A stretch of DNA of 41,695 nt from Chloroflexota bacterium (GTDB taxonomy: Bacteria; Chloroflexota; Anaerolineae; UBA4142): contig JACRPR010000067.1 of assembly GCA_016223105.1 (NCBI GenBank), forward strand, positions 1 through 41,695, given 5' to 3'. Below, piece by piece: positions 16,835-24,897 of the stretch. Both the position numbers and the translations under genes were made by a program. Position 1 is the stretch's first letter; each line of letters begins with the position of its first letter. The notes under the pieces are model-generated. The model ran no database searches. It was given only the letters and a program-made list of their open reading frames with translations, and was not told where the DNA came from.

Positions 16835-19285
16835 TTACCTGAATGAAAGTTGCGGCGTCTCGTCCGCCGTTTCTTCGACATCGAGCCGTTGAATGATTTC
16901 GCGCTCGTCGTCGGTTACGAGAATTTTTACGGTCGTGAAAAATCCGTCCGGCATCACCAGCACGCAATAACCGCGCGCGCGCCGGCGTCCGCCGATGATC
17001 AGATCGATCAACGCCGGCTCGTACCCTTTTTCGATCAACATTTCGCGATCTTCGGGACCGACTTGAAAGTACGCGACCGCGCGAAATTTTTGCAACGCGA
17101 TGCCGAGATTGCTTCCCAGCAAATCGCGCACGGTTTGCGTTGCCGCCGCGATCACCAATTTGCGCTCCGCCCAATCTTTGAACGCTTCTGCGACGAGCGT
17201 CGCGACGTGCGCCGCGCTTTCCGACAGCGGCGCGTCTTTCGGCATCAAGCGATGAATTTCATCCATCACGAGCGCGGCGGGCGTGTCGCGATTCGGCAAC
17301 CACTCTTCGTAGAAAATTTGCATAAAGACGCGCAAGCACGGATCGTCCGCGAGCGGCATCGCGCGCGTGCCCTTGACCGGTTGATAGATCACCGCGCCAT
17401 CCGCGAACAATGCTTGCCGCGTCTCCTCCGCGAATTTGTTGAGGTCGTCGTGCGGATGCAAAACGATCCCGCCGATTTTCTCGACCGCGGCTTGCATCCG
17501 CGTCGAGTATTTCAAATTCACCGCGACGATTTTGTAATTCAACAATTGCAAGCGCAAAATAAACCACACGATCAGCGTCGAAGTTTTGCCGCCGCCCTGG
17601 TCACTCACGAGCAGAACCGGTCCGGTGTCGGATCGAAAATCTGCGTAGCGCAAACCCTCTTTCCCCGGCATCACACTGCGCCCGAGCAAAATCCGGTTGC
17701 GCGCGTCCGCGAGATAAATGTCGCTCCCCTCTTCGTTCGCCAGCGTCGTGATCGCCTCCGCACTCAACAAACGTTGACCTGGTGCGCGCGGTGGCAAAAC
17801 GAGATCGTTCATCCAACGCGTGAACACATTTTTCGGACGCGGGATCGTAAAGACCGGCATCCACCCTTCAAACTCATCTTCGAGCGCGCGCCCGGCGAGC
17901 GGCGTCATTGACAGCGCGGTGAGGTACGATTCCGCGAGCGTTTGATTGGTTTGCGCGGATTTTTCATCCTTGCCCCAAGTGATGAAATATGTTTTCGTGT
18001 CGAAGAGATATTCGAGCCCGCGCCGATCTTCGATCTTGTGCAGAATTTCGCGGAGCGATTGCGCTTCCGCGTCGCGCCCTAAACCTGGGACGCGCGCCGC
18101 GAGCATTTGCCCGCGCAGTTCGGTCGCGATTGTTTCGCGCGGCAGAGGCGTGATCGAAATCGTCACCATTCCGTCAACCGCGTGGAGCGCGCGCATCAGC
18201 GCGTCGCGCGCGTCGGGAAACGGCGTGTTGACGAGCGAAACAGTCAGCACGTTGCGATTCGTCCGCAAACGGTGATCGAATTTGATTTGCTCCGGGACAA
18301 AGCCGCGATACGCGGTCGCCGGTAATTTGCCGTCATTTGCGATCACCGCTTCTTGAATTTGCGCGAGAAAACTTTCGCCGCCGAACAACATTCGCAAGAG
18401 CGACTCGGCGGCGAACGCGCCGAGCGGCGAAATGTTGAAATCGAGTTGCGCGAGCCACTCGCGCACGCGCGGCTCGACGTGCGCGGGATAGACGATGCCG
18501 GTGAGAATCACGCGCGCGCGCCGCGCGCCCGATTCCGCGAGCGCGCGCAGTTCGCGCAAGTACTCGTCCGCGCTCGTGCCGCTCGCTTCGAGATCGAGTT
18601 GTCCCAGGTGATAATCGGTGAGCCAAAAAATTTCGATGGGCAAGCCGCCCTCTTCGTGTTGCGCGAGGTACGCGAGAAAACGCGTGAGCATATCCGCGAC
18701 ATCGGCGGCGTTGAGCGCGGGCTTGAAGCCGGTGCGCCCAAGCGTGATGATCGAAACGCGCGCGCGCGTTGCTTCGCGCGAAAGAAGTTCGCCGTCTTTG
18801 AGAATCTCGCGCACCGGCACGCGCGCCGCGACCGTGTCGAGTTTGAGGATGCCGCCTTGCGTTTCGCGTTCGTGAATCGCCCACAGCAAAATCGCGCTCA
18901 TTGTGCTCGCGATGATGAACAAGAGCGCGACGCGCACATCCGCGAACCACAACCCGATCGCGATTGCAATCGCGATCAAGCCAAGCACGAACGCGAGAAG
19001 CGTTACACCGCGCGCCGGTTTCACATCAAGCGGTTTGAAGAGCGCGCGATACACCGCGCGCAGTCCATCCACCGGGATGCGGAGTTCGCGATAGAATCCA
19101 AGCGCGAGCAAGTACACCGCGAGCGGTGCGACAAACGTGAACGCGCGCGCATCGCGCAAGCCGACCCAGACCAACATCAAGCCAACGCCACTCGCGGTCA
19201 GCATCTCAAGCCAGGTCAAGCCGAGGCGCGTGCGATAATTCAGAAACGCCCAGAGTCGTGTGAAGAAGATGGAGCGTGGATTCAT
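16835..19285 (-). CDS. VirB4/TraC-like conjugation-type ATPase with N-terminal membrane helices
   Basis: About 816 residues. Four N-terminal hydrophobic segments (about 28-48, 50-68, 95-116, 118-138), then a long middle region (150-480), then a HerA/FtsK-superfamily ATPase: Walker A SDQGGGKTS (about 561-569), Walker B AALVMDE (about 670-676), sensor-like AAATQTVRDLL. VirB4-type ATPases power type IV secretion and conjugation; the fused membrane part could supply a VirB3- or PrgI-like function. The neighbouring multi-span (23296-24339) and two-span (24425-24742) proteins fit a reduced secretion-like system; this is inference. ATG at 19285 lies two bases after the stop of the M-S methylase (TGAAAATG), implying translational coupling across the cassette boundary. 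Confidence 0.8.
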   Translation of the reverse strand: MNPRSIFFTRLWAFLNYRTRLGLTWLEMLTASGVGLMLVWVGLRDARAFTFVAPLAVYLLALGFYRELRIPVDGLRAVYRALFKPLDVKPARGVTLLAFVLGLIAIAIAIGLWFADVRVALLFIIASTMSAILLWAIHERETQGGILKLDTVAARVPVREILKDGELLSREATRARVSIITLGRTGFKPALNAADVADMLTRFLAYLAQHEEGGLPIEIFWLTDYHLGQLDLEASGTSADEYLRELRALAESGARRARVILTGIVYPAHVEPRVREWLAQLDFNISPLGAFAAESLLRMLFGGESFLAQIQEAVIANDGKLPATAYRGFVPEQIKFDHRLRTNRNVLTVSLVNTPFPDARDALMRALHAVDGMVTISITPLPRETIATELRGQMLAARVPGLGRDAEAQSLREILHKIEDRRGLEYLFDTKTYFITWGKDEKSAQTNQTLAESYLTALSMTPLAGRALEDEFEGWMPVFTIPRPKNVFTRWMNDLVLPPRAPGQRLLSAEAITTLANEEGSDIYLADARNRILLGRSVMPGKEGLRYADFRSDTGPVLLVSDQGGGKTSTLIVWFILRLQLLNYKIVAVNLKYSTRMQAAVEKIGGIVLHPHDDLNKFAEETRQALFADGAVIYQPVKGTRAMPLADDPCLRVFMQIFYEEWLPNRDTPAALVMDEIHRLMPKDAPLSESAAHVATLVAEAFKDWAERKLVIAAATQTVRDLLGSNLGIALQKFRAVAYFQVGPEDREMLIEKGYEPALIDLIIGGRRRARGYCVLVMPDGFFTTVKILVTDDEREIIQRLDVEETADETPQLSFR

Positions 19286-19287
19286 TT

Positions 19288-21270
19288 TCAAATGCTCGTC
19301 GCAATCAATTGCATCGTTTGTTCGCGCAGGCGCGTTTTTTCTTCGACGATTGCTTGCACCTGACGACTGATTCTTTCAATTTCTGCCGGGTCGTTGCTGA
19401 TCGGCAAAATAATATCGCGCAAACGATTGCCAATCGTCGAAAGCGTCGCTTGCGTAAATGTTTTCACCGCGATTTGTTTCTGCGCGATGTTGGAGTTGAG
19501 CAAATAGAACAAGTAAAACGGATTGAGCGATTCGGGTTTGACGACGCGAATTTTTTTCAAGTGGCTTTGAATCACGATCCTGGTATCGAGCCGTGTGATC
19601 ATCGCGGTTCTGCCGATCAAAAACGTCCCGTCATTCACAAAGAGAATATCGTTTTGGCGCACGTCCTGTTGCCGGCGATACTGCGCGTACACTTCTTCCG
19701 CAATCGCCTTGACCGGATCCATTTTGATTTCCCAATTCACAATGTCGGTCGTCCGCACGAATGGCACATCGCCGGTGCCGTAAAATTGCGAACCGATTTC
19801 ATTCCCGCGTCGAATCTCAAGCACACCCGCTTCGACCAGGTCGCCAATCGTTACCAAATGATATTTGCCGCTCTGCTCCAAGCGCAACAATTCTGCTTTG
19901 AGTTCGGGATTGTAATATTCGGGAATGAAAATGTGATCGTCAATCGCGTCCACCCAAAAACCCAGGTGATCGTTGTGCGCGAGTTTTGGATTTTTGTAAC
20001 GCCGCGCGATTTCCGGCGCGTCGTCGTCAACGATTTTGTCGCCGCGTGCATCGAACACGAACGATCCATCGGGATTGATTTTGAAAACCTCTTTGCCGTT
20101 TTTGTTGTGCCCGATTGTTTTCGCGACTGCCATAAAGACGCGGCGCGACATTGATGCTTTTTCAAAAAACACAACGCTCGTTTTTGTGTGCGTGCTCGGT
20201 TGAAAAGTCTCCGGCGGCAAACTGACAATCGCCATAATCGCCGCGTTTTGGCGAATGTATTCCCAGATGTAGCGATCCGACGGATTGCCGAAAACACCTT
20301 CGGGCAAAACAATGCCGGCGCGTCCGCCCGGTTTCAACAATTGCAAACAGCGTTCGATAAACAAAACCTGGGGCGGTTGTTTGTCGAGCAATTCGGTTGT
20401 ACGTTGCCAGCATCCATCTTTTTCGATCCAGCGATGCCCCAACTCGTACTGGCGCAGGAGTTCTTTGCCAATCACCGGAATTTTTGCGCCGAACGGTGGA
20501 TTCGTCAAGATCAGATCGAACGAACCGAGGCGCGCCGCGCTTTGCGCGTCTTCATTCCATCGTGTGGATTGTTCCAAACTGTTTTCGCAAAAGAGCCGAT
20601 AATTTTTTTCATCAATCAGCGAAAGATAAATTTTCGCGAGCCGCGATAAAAACGCGTCCTTGTCAATTCCGACAATCGCATATTTGTTTGCTTGATGATG
20701 TAACAAATGGCGCGAGATGTACGCGAGAAATCCGCCGCTCCCACACGCTGGGTCAATGATGCGCTCGCCACTTGATGGATCGAGCATTTCGATCATCATT
20801 TGCACGACGTTGCGCGGCGTAAAGAATTGTCCCTCGCCGCCGCGAAATGCCGTGCCGACGAGTTCTTCAAACGCGTCCGCGATAATGTCGCGGTCGGCGT
20901 TCAGCAGAGCATAGTCCTGCAATTTGGAAACGACGTGCGCCAGGTCATCGGGCGCGAGTTCGATGGATTCGGTGGCGTCGAAAATATCCGCGCGTTTTTG
21001 TTTGACGCGCTGAAAAAGATTTTCGATCCGCCGCGCGAGTTTGTCCGCGCTTTCGTTCGGGCGATTCGCAAATTCGACGAGTTCGTGCGCGTGCGTCTCC
21101 TGCTCGTCCACGATTTTGCAAAAGAGCAAGCTCATCATCGTTTGCGCGATCGTTTCGTCGCGCGTGATGCCGGTGACGTTCCCGGCAAAGTAATCGCGAA
21201 TTTCGCGCAGGACGGTTTTGAGATTGTGGAGCGGTTGGAGATCGCGTTTGTATTGTAGGGTTGGTAACAC
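19288..21270 (-). CDS. Type I-like N6-adenine methylase fused to one specificity (TRD) domain
   Basis: 660 residues. N-terminal HsdM-type helical domain, then a gamma-class N6-adenine methylase with motif I DPACGSGGFLAYIS (about 195-210) and catalytic motif IV LTNPPFGAK. After about residue 440 comes one HsdS-like target recognition domain: LVTIGDLVEAGVLEIRRGNEIG, GDVPFVRTTDIVN, FLIGRTAMIT, ATLSTIGNRLRDIILPI and a terminal coiled helix. Such fusions serve in type I-like or IIG systems. No HsdR-type motor is nearby; the only nuclease seen is at 22402-23283. Start is GTG at 21270, just after the second methylase. Lower CGCG density than neighbours suggests transfer. Confidence 0.9.
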   Translation of the reverse strand: MLPTLQYKRDLQPLHNLKTVLREIRDYFAGNVTGITRDETIAQTMMSLLFCKIVDEQETHAHELVEFANRPNESADKLARRIENLFQRVKQKRADIFDATESIELAPDDLAHVVSKLQDYALLNADRDIIADAFEELVGTAFRGGEGQFFTPRNVVQMMIEMLDPSSGERIIDPACGSGGFLAYISRHLLHHQANKYAIVGIDKDAFLSRLAKIYLSLIDEKNYRLFCENSLEQSTRWNEDAQSAARLGSFDLILTNPPFGAKIPVIGKELLRQYELGHRWIEKDGCWQRTTELLDKQPPQVLFIERCLQLLKPGGRAGIVLPEGVFGNPSDRYIWEYIRQNAAIMAIVSLPPETFQPSTHTKTSVVFFEKASMSRRVFMAVAKTIGHNKNGKEVFKINPDGSFVFDARGDKIVDDDAPEIARRYKNPKLAHNDHLGFWVDAIDDHIFIPEYYNPELKAELLRLEQSGKYHLVTIGDLVEAGVLEIRRGNEIGSQFYGTGDVPFVRTTDIVNWEIKMDPVKAIAEEVYAQYRRQQDVRQNDILFVNDGTFLIGRTAMITRLDTRIVIQSHLKKIRVVKPESLNPFYLFYLLNSNIAQKQIAVKTFTQATLSTIGNRLRDIILPISNDPAEIERISRQVQAIVEEKTRLREQTMQLIATSI

Positions 21271-21273
21271 GAA

Positions 21274-22188
21274 TCAACTCTGCATCAAACTCAAAAAATC
21301 GCCTTGTTCGAGTCTTTGTTTCGCTAATGCAAAATATTCAGGATTGATTTCCGCGCTAAAGCATCGTCGCCCGGTTCTTTTAGAGGCAACCGCGGCAGTG
21401 CACATTCCCCCAAATGGTTCCCACACCACATCACCAGGATCACTCGAAGCCAAAATAATTCGTTCGATCAAACGCAATGGTTTTTGATTCGCGTGCAGAC
21501 TTTTAGTTCCATTTTCTTTGATCCGTTCATTGCCGCGTACCGCCGGTTCTGACCACACATTCGTTACCCCGTGTTCATAATTCCATTTGGCGCGCATCTT
21601 TGACCATTGCTCCGCGCGCACTGCGCTTTTTCCATCCAACGAAAAATAGGGATGCTCGGTCGGTTTGCCGTGCCGATTGGCATAATCCGCTAAACGTTCC
21701 ATCATTTCCGGCGGTGGAAAATACCACAAGTGATCGCGCGTAAAGTATTTGCGCGTCGCGGCGTCTTTCACTCCGCACGCTTGATTCGTTTTCGACAAGG
21801 GCAATTCCGATCTCTGCCATTCCGCGCGCAACCATTCGCGAATCGGCAATTGCTTGCCATTGCCGGTTGGCAGTTCCACTTCGCGGATATATTGGACGCA
21901 CGCTTCACTTACGACGGGAAAGCGTCGAATCGTGTTGCTGTTCACATTGCCGGCAACGTGCGCGATTCCTTTATCCCAGGTGTGGAACGAACGATACCGC
22001 CAGCCGTGCGCTTCAAGGACAGGATGAACGTATGCCCAGCCAACTTCATTACACCAAAACCACAACGTTGTTTCTGGGAGACTCGCGCGCGACCACGCGG
22101 CGATGTGTGGCGCGTACCACTCGCCTAATCCTTCGGGCGTCGGTGGATCGCCGGGAAAAAGCCCCAAGCCGTACGGACCGTCGGAGAC
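21274..22188 (-). CDS. Beta-type DNA methyltransferase, 5' end missing
   Basis: About 304 recognisable residues. Catalytic motif IV reads SDGPYGLG at the very start (in place of the common (D/S/N)PP(Y/F)), and the SAM-binding motif is near the C-terminus (VVWEPFGGMCTAAVA...GRRCFSAEINPEYF), giving the IV-to-I order of the beta class (N4-cytosine or N6-adenine). Other stretches: LPETTLWFWCNEVGWAYVHPVLE and HANQKPLRLIERII. The open frame continues to an ATG at 22308, but residues before SDGPYG do not look like a methylase N-terminus and are antisense to the Xre gene. About 30 native residues appear lost at the junction near 22189. Confidence 0.8.
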   Translation of the reverse strand, partial: VSDGPYGLGLFPGDPPTPEGLGEWYAPHIAAWSRASLPETTLWFWCNEVGWAYVHPVLEAHGWRYRSFHTWDKGIAHVAGNVNSNTIRRFPVVSEACVQYIREVELPTGNGKQLPIREWLRAEWQRSELPLSKTNQACGVKDAATRKYFTRDHLWYFPPPEMMERLADYANRHGKPTEHPYFSLDGKSAVRAEQWSKMRAKWNYEHGVTNVWSEPAVRGNERIKENGTKSLHANQKPLRLIERIILASSDPGDVVWEPFGGMCTAAVASKRTGRRCFSAEINPEYFALAKQRLEQGDFLSLMQS

Positions 22189-22195
22189 AGATCGG

Positions 22196-22399
22196 AAGCG
22201 CGAGACGCGCGAGAACAGCGGTCTCACCCAAGACCAAGTCGCGGGCAAACTTGGCGTCACCCAGACCTTTATCAGCAAATGTGAACGCGGCGAGCGACGC
22301 ATGGACATTCTCGAAGTGCGCGACTATTGCAAAGCGATTCAAATGCCGTTTGAAAAATTCATTGCTGAATTGGAACGCAACCTCAAAAAAGGAAAATAA
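22196..22399 (+). CDS. Xre-family controller-like regulator, 5' end missing
   Basis: The last 67 residues are a clear Cro/CI helix-turn-helix: RETRENSGLTQDQVAGKLGV then TQTFISKCERGERRMDILEV, with a short helical C-terminus. Size and position directly before the nuclease gene (2 bp apart) fit a restriction-modification controller (C) protein that times nuclease expression. The frame is open back to an ATG at 22103, but that part is antisense to the methylase and has no HTH character, so the native start (roughly 8-10 residues upstream of RETREN) seems to be missing at the junction around 22189-22198. Confidence 0.8.
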   Translation, partial: KRETRENSGLTQDQVAGKLGVTQTFISKCERGERRMDILEVRDYCKAIQMPFEKFIAELERNLKKGK

Positions 22400-22401
22400 C
22401 C

Positions 22402-23283
22402 ATGGACTATCAAGATGCTCTCCGGATCGCGGCGCAAAAAGTATTGGCTTTGCAAGGTCACACGATAGATGTTGTCAGTATCAAAAAGCCCAAAGAAATT
22501 CAAGGCGCAGTCGAGCTAGCAAAAATTATCAGCAAGTTATCTCCGATCATTGGAAATCTGCTGGAGTACGCGATGGTTGAATATCTCAATACCGCGTACG
22601 AATGGCCCTCGAATTGCAAATGGGTTCGCCAAGACCCCGGCTTTCCCGATACGGTTTTGCAAGGGATGAACGATCCGCAACCGGGTATCGAAATCAAAAC
22701 TTGGTTTCCGCTGGCAACTGAAATCACCGCGCGCTTTCGCGACACTCAGATGGCTTTCAAATCTAATCAGACCAAGCTTGCTTTGCTGTGTTGGTTGCCT
22801 GAGTTTGTCATCGCCGGTCAACCCAAACTGATTGATATTTGGATTGGTGATGCGCTTGAAATTGCTCAAACGCGCGATGAACACTATCATAACCCACCGC
22901 ACTATGTCGTGTTGGAACCTGAAGATACACGCCGGCGGACCAAAAATCTTCAGCAGACAAATTGCAACGGGTTGAAATTTCAAGGCACGCCCGCGCAACT
23001 TGTGCGCGCGGAGCGTTTCGTCGCGACGTGGGGCAAAGCCGGTAAAGCGTATCGCACCGATCGCGCGTATCAATCGCGCTTGCGCGAACTGACTGGCAAA
23101 TTTCCATATCGGCTTGATACAAATTTCGCTAAATTGGATCGAATCGTTCTGCCCAGTCTCGAATCGTTCAAGTCGCGGATACTTGCAACGATGTACGCCG
23201 GGCGTGCCATAAGCCAGTGGATTCGAGACATTGAATCGGTTGATCGCCAAGTTCTTCAAACACTCGTGGATCGCCAATCGTAA
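22402..23283 (+). CDS. Probable PD-(D/E)XK type II restriction endonuclease
   Basis: 293 residues. A candidate catalytic core is PGFPDTVLQGMNDPQPGIEIKTW (bases about 22657-22706): Pro-Asp, then Glu-Ile-Lys on the next strand, the layout of PD-(D/E)XK nucleases. The helical region before it (LSPIIGNLLEYAMVEYLNTAYEW) would supply the conserved Glu. The family is not recognised and the target site is unknown. ATG at 22402 is 2 nt after the Xre stop and preceded by AAAAAAGGAAAATAACC, so the two are co-transcribed, divergent from the methylases. Base composition is less CGCG-rich than the host genes. The stop is 12 bp from the stop of the convergent membrane-protein gene. Confidence 0.75.
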   Translation: MDYQDALRIAAQKVLALQGHTIDVVSIKKPKEIQGAVELAKIISKLSPIIGNLLEYAMVEYLNTAYEWPSNCKWVRQDPGFPDTVLQGMNDPQPGIEIKTWFPLATEITARFRDTQMAFKSNQTKLALLCWLPEFVIAGQPKLIDIWIGDALEIAQTRDEHYHNPPHYVVLEPEDTRRRTKNLQQTNCNGLKFQGTPAQLVRAERFVATWGKAGKAYRTDRAYQSRLRELTGKFPYRLDTNFAKLDRIVLPSLESFKSRILATMYAGRAISQWIRDIESVDRQVLQTLVDRQS

Positions 23284-23295
23284 AAACGATCCGCG

Positions 23296-24339
23296 CTACT
23301 CCTTCATCAACCTTCGTCTTTCCGCCTCAATCTCTTTCGCGCGCGCGGCTTCAGCCGACGCCGGCAACGCGTCGGACACGGGCGCGTCTGCCGGCGCAAA
23401 ATTATTCCACGCGCGCGCGACCGCATCGCGAATCAGCGCGAACAAGACGCCGAAAAATTTCCACGAGACGATCACGACGAACAAGCCCGCGGGCAGAACG
23501 ATCCACACATAACTTGCGAGCGAATCCGCGCTCGCGAGCGACAACGTGATGAGCAACAGCGTGATCTTGCCAACCATATCGAGCCACGCCTCAAAAAATC
23601 CCGCGATCACTTTGCCCGCCGTTTTGGGATTGACGCCTTCGAGCAGAACCGACAGCGGAATGAGCAAAACGCCGAACAACCGCCAGATCGCCATCGAGAT
23701 GCCGCGATACGCGAGTTGGATCAGGATCACCGCCATCTCGATCAACGCGACGAGCAACACAAGTGGAGCAATCGCACCGCCGTTCTTTTGCAACGCAAGC
23801 ATCACGCGCAAAATTGTGTCGAGCAAAGTTGCGCGCGCGAACATCGCCGAACCCGCGCCGCCGAACGCGGTCGCAATCGCGATTCCCAATTCGCTCATCC
23901 CTTGCGTGATCACTGCGAACGCCGCGAGAAAAATCATCACGCCGATCACGAGCGCGCCGTAGACCAGCGGATTCGGGATCGCGCGTTCTTTCCACACGTT
24001 GTAGATCAGAATCGCAATGTAACCGAAAACGTAAAGCGGCGTCAGCGCGAGCAAATTCGTCGCGAGCGTCGCGGCGAATTGATTGAGCGGCAAATTCGGA
24101 TTGCCGAAATCGAGCAAGAACAAATCGCTCGCGAACAACGTCGCGGCTTGGCGCGATTGTTCGAACAGCGCGTTCGCATCGGGCGATGCTTTGCCCTGCA
24201 GAGTGTCGAGCAGAACGCGCGTGATCGCGACAATCTTCGCCAAATTGTCCGCACTTGGCGTTGATCCTTGCGCGCGCGCGATCGGCGCGGCGAACAGAAT
24301 CGAGAACGTGAGAAACATAATCGCGAAACGCGTTTTCAT
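23296..24339 (-). CDS. Multi-span membrane protein, VirB6/TrbL-like by context
   Basis: 347 residues. Cleavable signal peptide (MKTRFAIMFLTFSILFAAP with ARAQG), about 65 polar residues, then about six hydrophobic segments (LALTPLYVFGYIAILIY; NPLVYGALVIGVMIFLAAFAV; APLVLLVALIEMAVILIQ; WRLFGVLLIPLSVLLEG; KITLLLITLSL; IVLPAGLFVVIVSWKFFGVLF) and a charged C-terminal helix. The size and topology match the polytopic VirB6/TrbL channel subunits of type IV secretion systems, but I see no diagnostic motif. ATG at 24339 opens the signal peptide; the frame upstream lies in repeat sequence. It follows the two-span gene and presumably shares its promoter. Confidence 0.7.
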   Translation of the reverse strand: MKTRFAIMFLTFSILFAAPIARAQGSTPSADNLAKIVAITRVLLDTLQGKASPDANALFEQSRQAATLFASDLFLLDFGNPNLPLNQFAATLATNLLALTPLYVFGYIAILIYNVWKERAIPNPLVYGALVIGVMIFLAAFAVITQGMSELGIAIATAFGGAGSAMFARATLLDTILRVMLALQKNGGAIAPLVLLVALIEMAVILIQLAYRGISMAIWRLFGVLLIPLSVLLEGVNPKTAGKVIAGFFEAWLDMVGKITLLLITLSLASADSLASYVWIVLPAGLFVVIVSWKFFGVLFALIRDAVARAWNNFAPADAPVSDALPASAEAARAKEIEAERRRLMKE

Positions 24340-24349
24340 TGCGTTTTTT

Positions 24350-24424
24350 ATTGGACGCGGATGAACGCAGATAAACGCAGATAAAAAATAAATCCGCGTT
24401 CGTCCGCGTTTGTCCGCGTCCAAT
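24350..24424. repeat. CCGCGTTCGTCCGCG-type repeat hairpin
   Basis: Outer arms 24350-24361 and 24413-24424 (ATTGGACGCGGA) pair perfectly; inside are degenerate GAACGCAGATAA units and their complements. The 18-nt block AATCCGCGTTCGTCCGCG recurs inside the yfhO gene at about 38720-38740. Confidence 0.75.
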
Positions 24425-24742
24425 TCACTTTCCCAACAACCAGTTGAAGAAACCTTGCGCCGCGCCGGGCGCGTTCGCTTGCGCGGCGTCGCGCCCCGCG
24501 CGCAAAAACTCGAACACGAAACCGGTGAAGAACGCGATGAACACGCTAACCGCGAGTAGCCGTAACAAATTGCGAATTTGTTTTTTCCCCTCGACGCTTT
24601 CCGTTACTTCTTCGCCTTTGACGAAAAAGAGCCAGCCGAGTCGAAACAGAAAATAGAACGCGAGCAGAGTGAACAACACGAACACGAGCGCGAGCGGTGA
24701 ACTAAAATTACCTTCGACAATTTTTTGTACGAGACCGGGCAT
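24425..24742 (-). CDS. Two-span small membrane protein, VirB2/pilin-like by context
   Basis: 105 residues: amphipathic start, first helix (LALVFVLFTLLAFYFLFRLGWLFF cut at about 17-38), a charged loop (VKGEEVTESVEGKKQ), second helix (LLAVSVFIAFFTGFVFEF, about 62-80) and a small-residue-rich tail. Two helices with a short loop fit VirB2/TrbC-type pilins or VirB3, yet no cleavable signal is present, so this is a context-based guess. ATG at 24742 has AAAGGAGAAG at good spacing and a TATAAT about 22 nt upstream. It is first in the minus-strand transcript. Confidence 0.68.
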   Translation of the reverse strand: MPGLVQKIVEGNFSSPLALVFVLFTLLAFYFLFRLGWLFFVKGEEVTESVEGKKQIRNLLRLLAVSVFIAFFTGFVFEFLRAGRDAAQANAPGAAQGFFNWLLGK

Positions 24743-24763
24743 ACGCTTCTCCTTTCGGCAATG

Positions 24764-24769
24764 ATTATA
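24764..24769 (-). promoter_or_regulatory. Consensus -10 for the secretion-like operon
   Basis: Minus strand reads TATAAT, with no clear -35 at the usual distance. It lies in the 155-bp divergent gap before comEC, which also holds a decayed hairpin (24792-24826, GACCCGACCAGTTTT-type). Confidence 0.55.
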
Positions 24770-24833
24770 CCACAAGCCGCGCCAAACGCGGGAGACCCGA
24801 CCAGTTTTCAAAAACCTGTCAGTCTTCGCGCGT

Positions 24834-24862
24834 TTGCGCGCCGCGCAAACCTGGTGTAGAAT
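24834..24862 (+). promoter_or_regulatory. Candidate promoter of comEC
   Basis: TTGCGC (24834-24839), 17-nt spacer, TAGAAT (24857-24862); start expected near 24869, about 29 nt before the ATG at 24898. The same TTGCGC -35 is seen before the FAH hydrolase. Confidence 0.5.
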
Positions 24863-24897
24863 CGCTCCAACATTTTTGCGCGTCGGAGCAAACGTCA

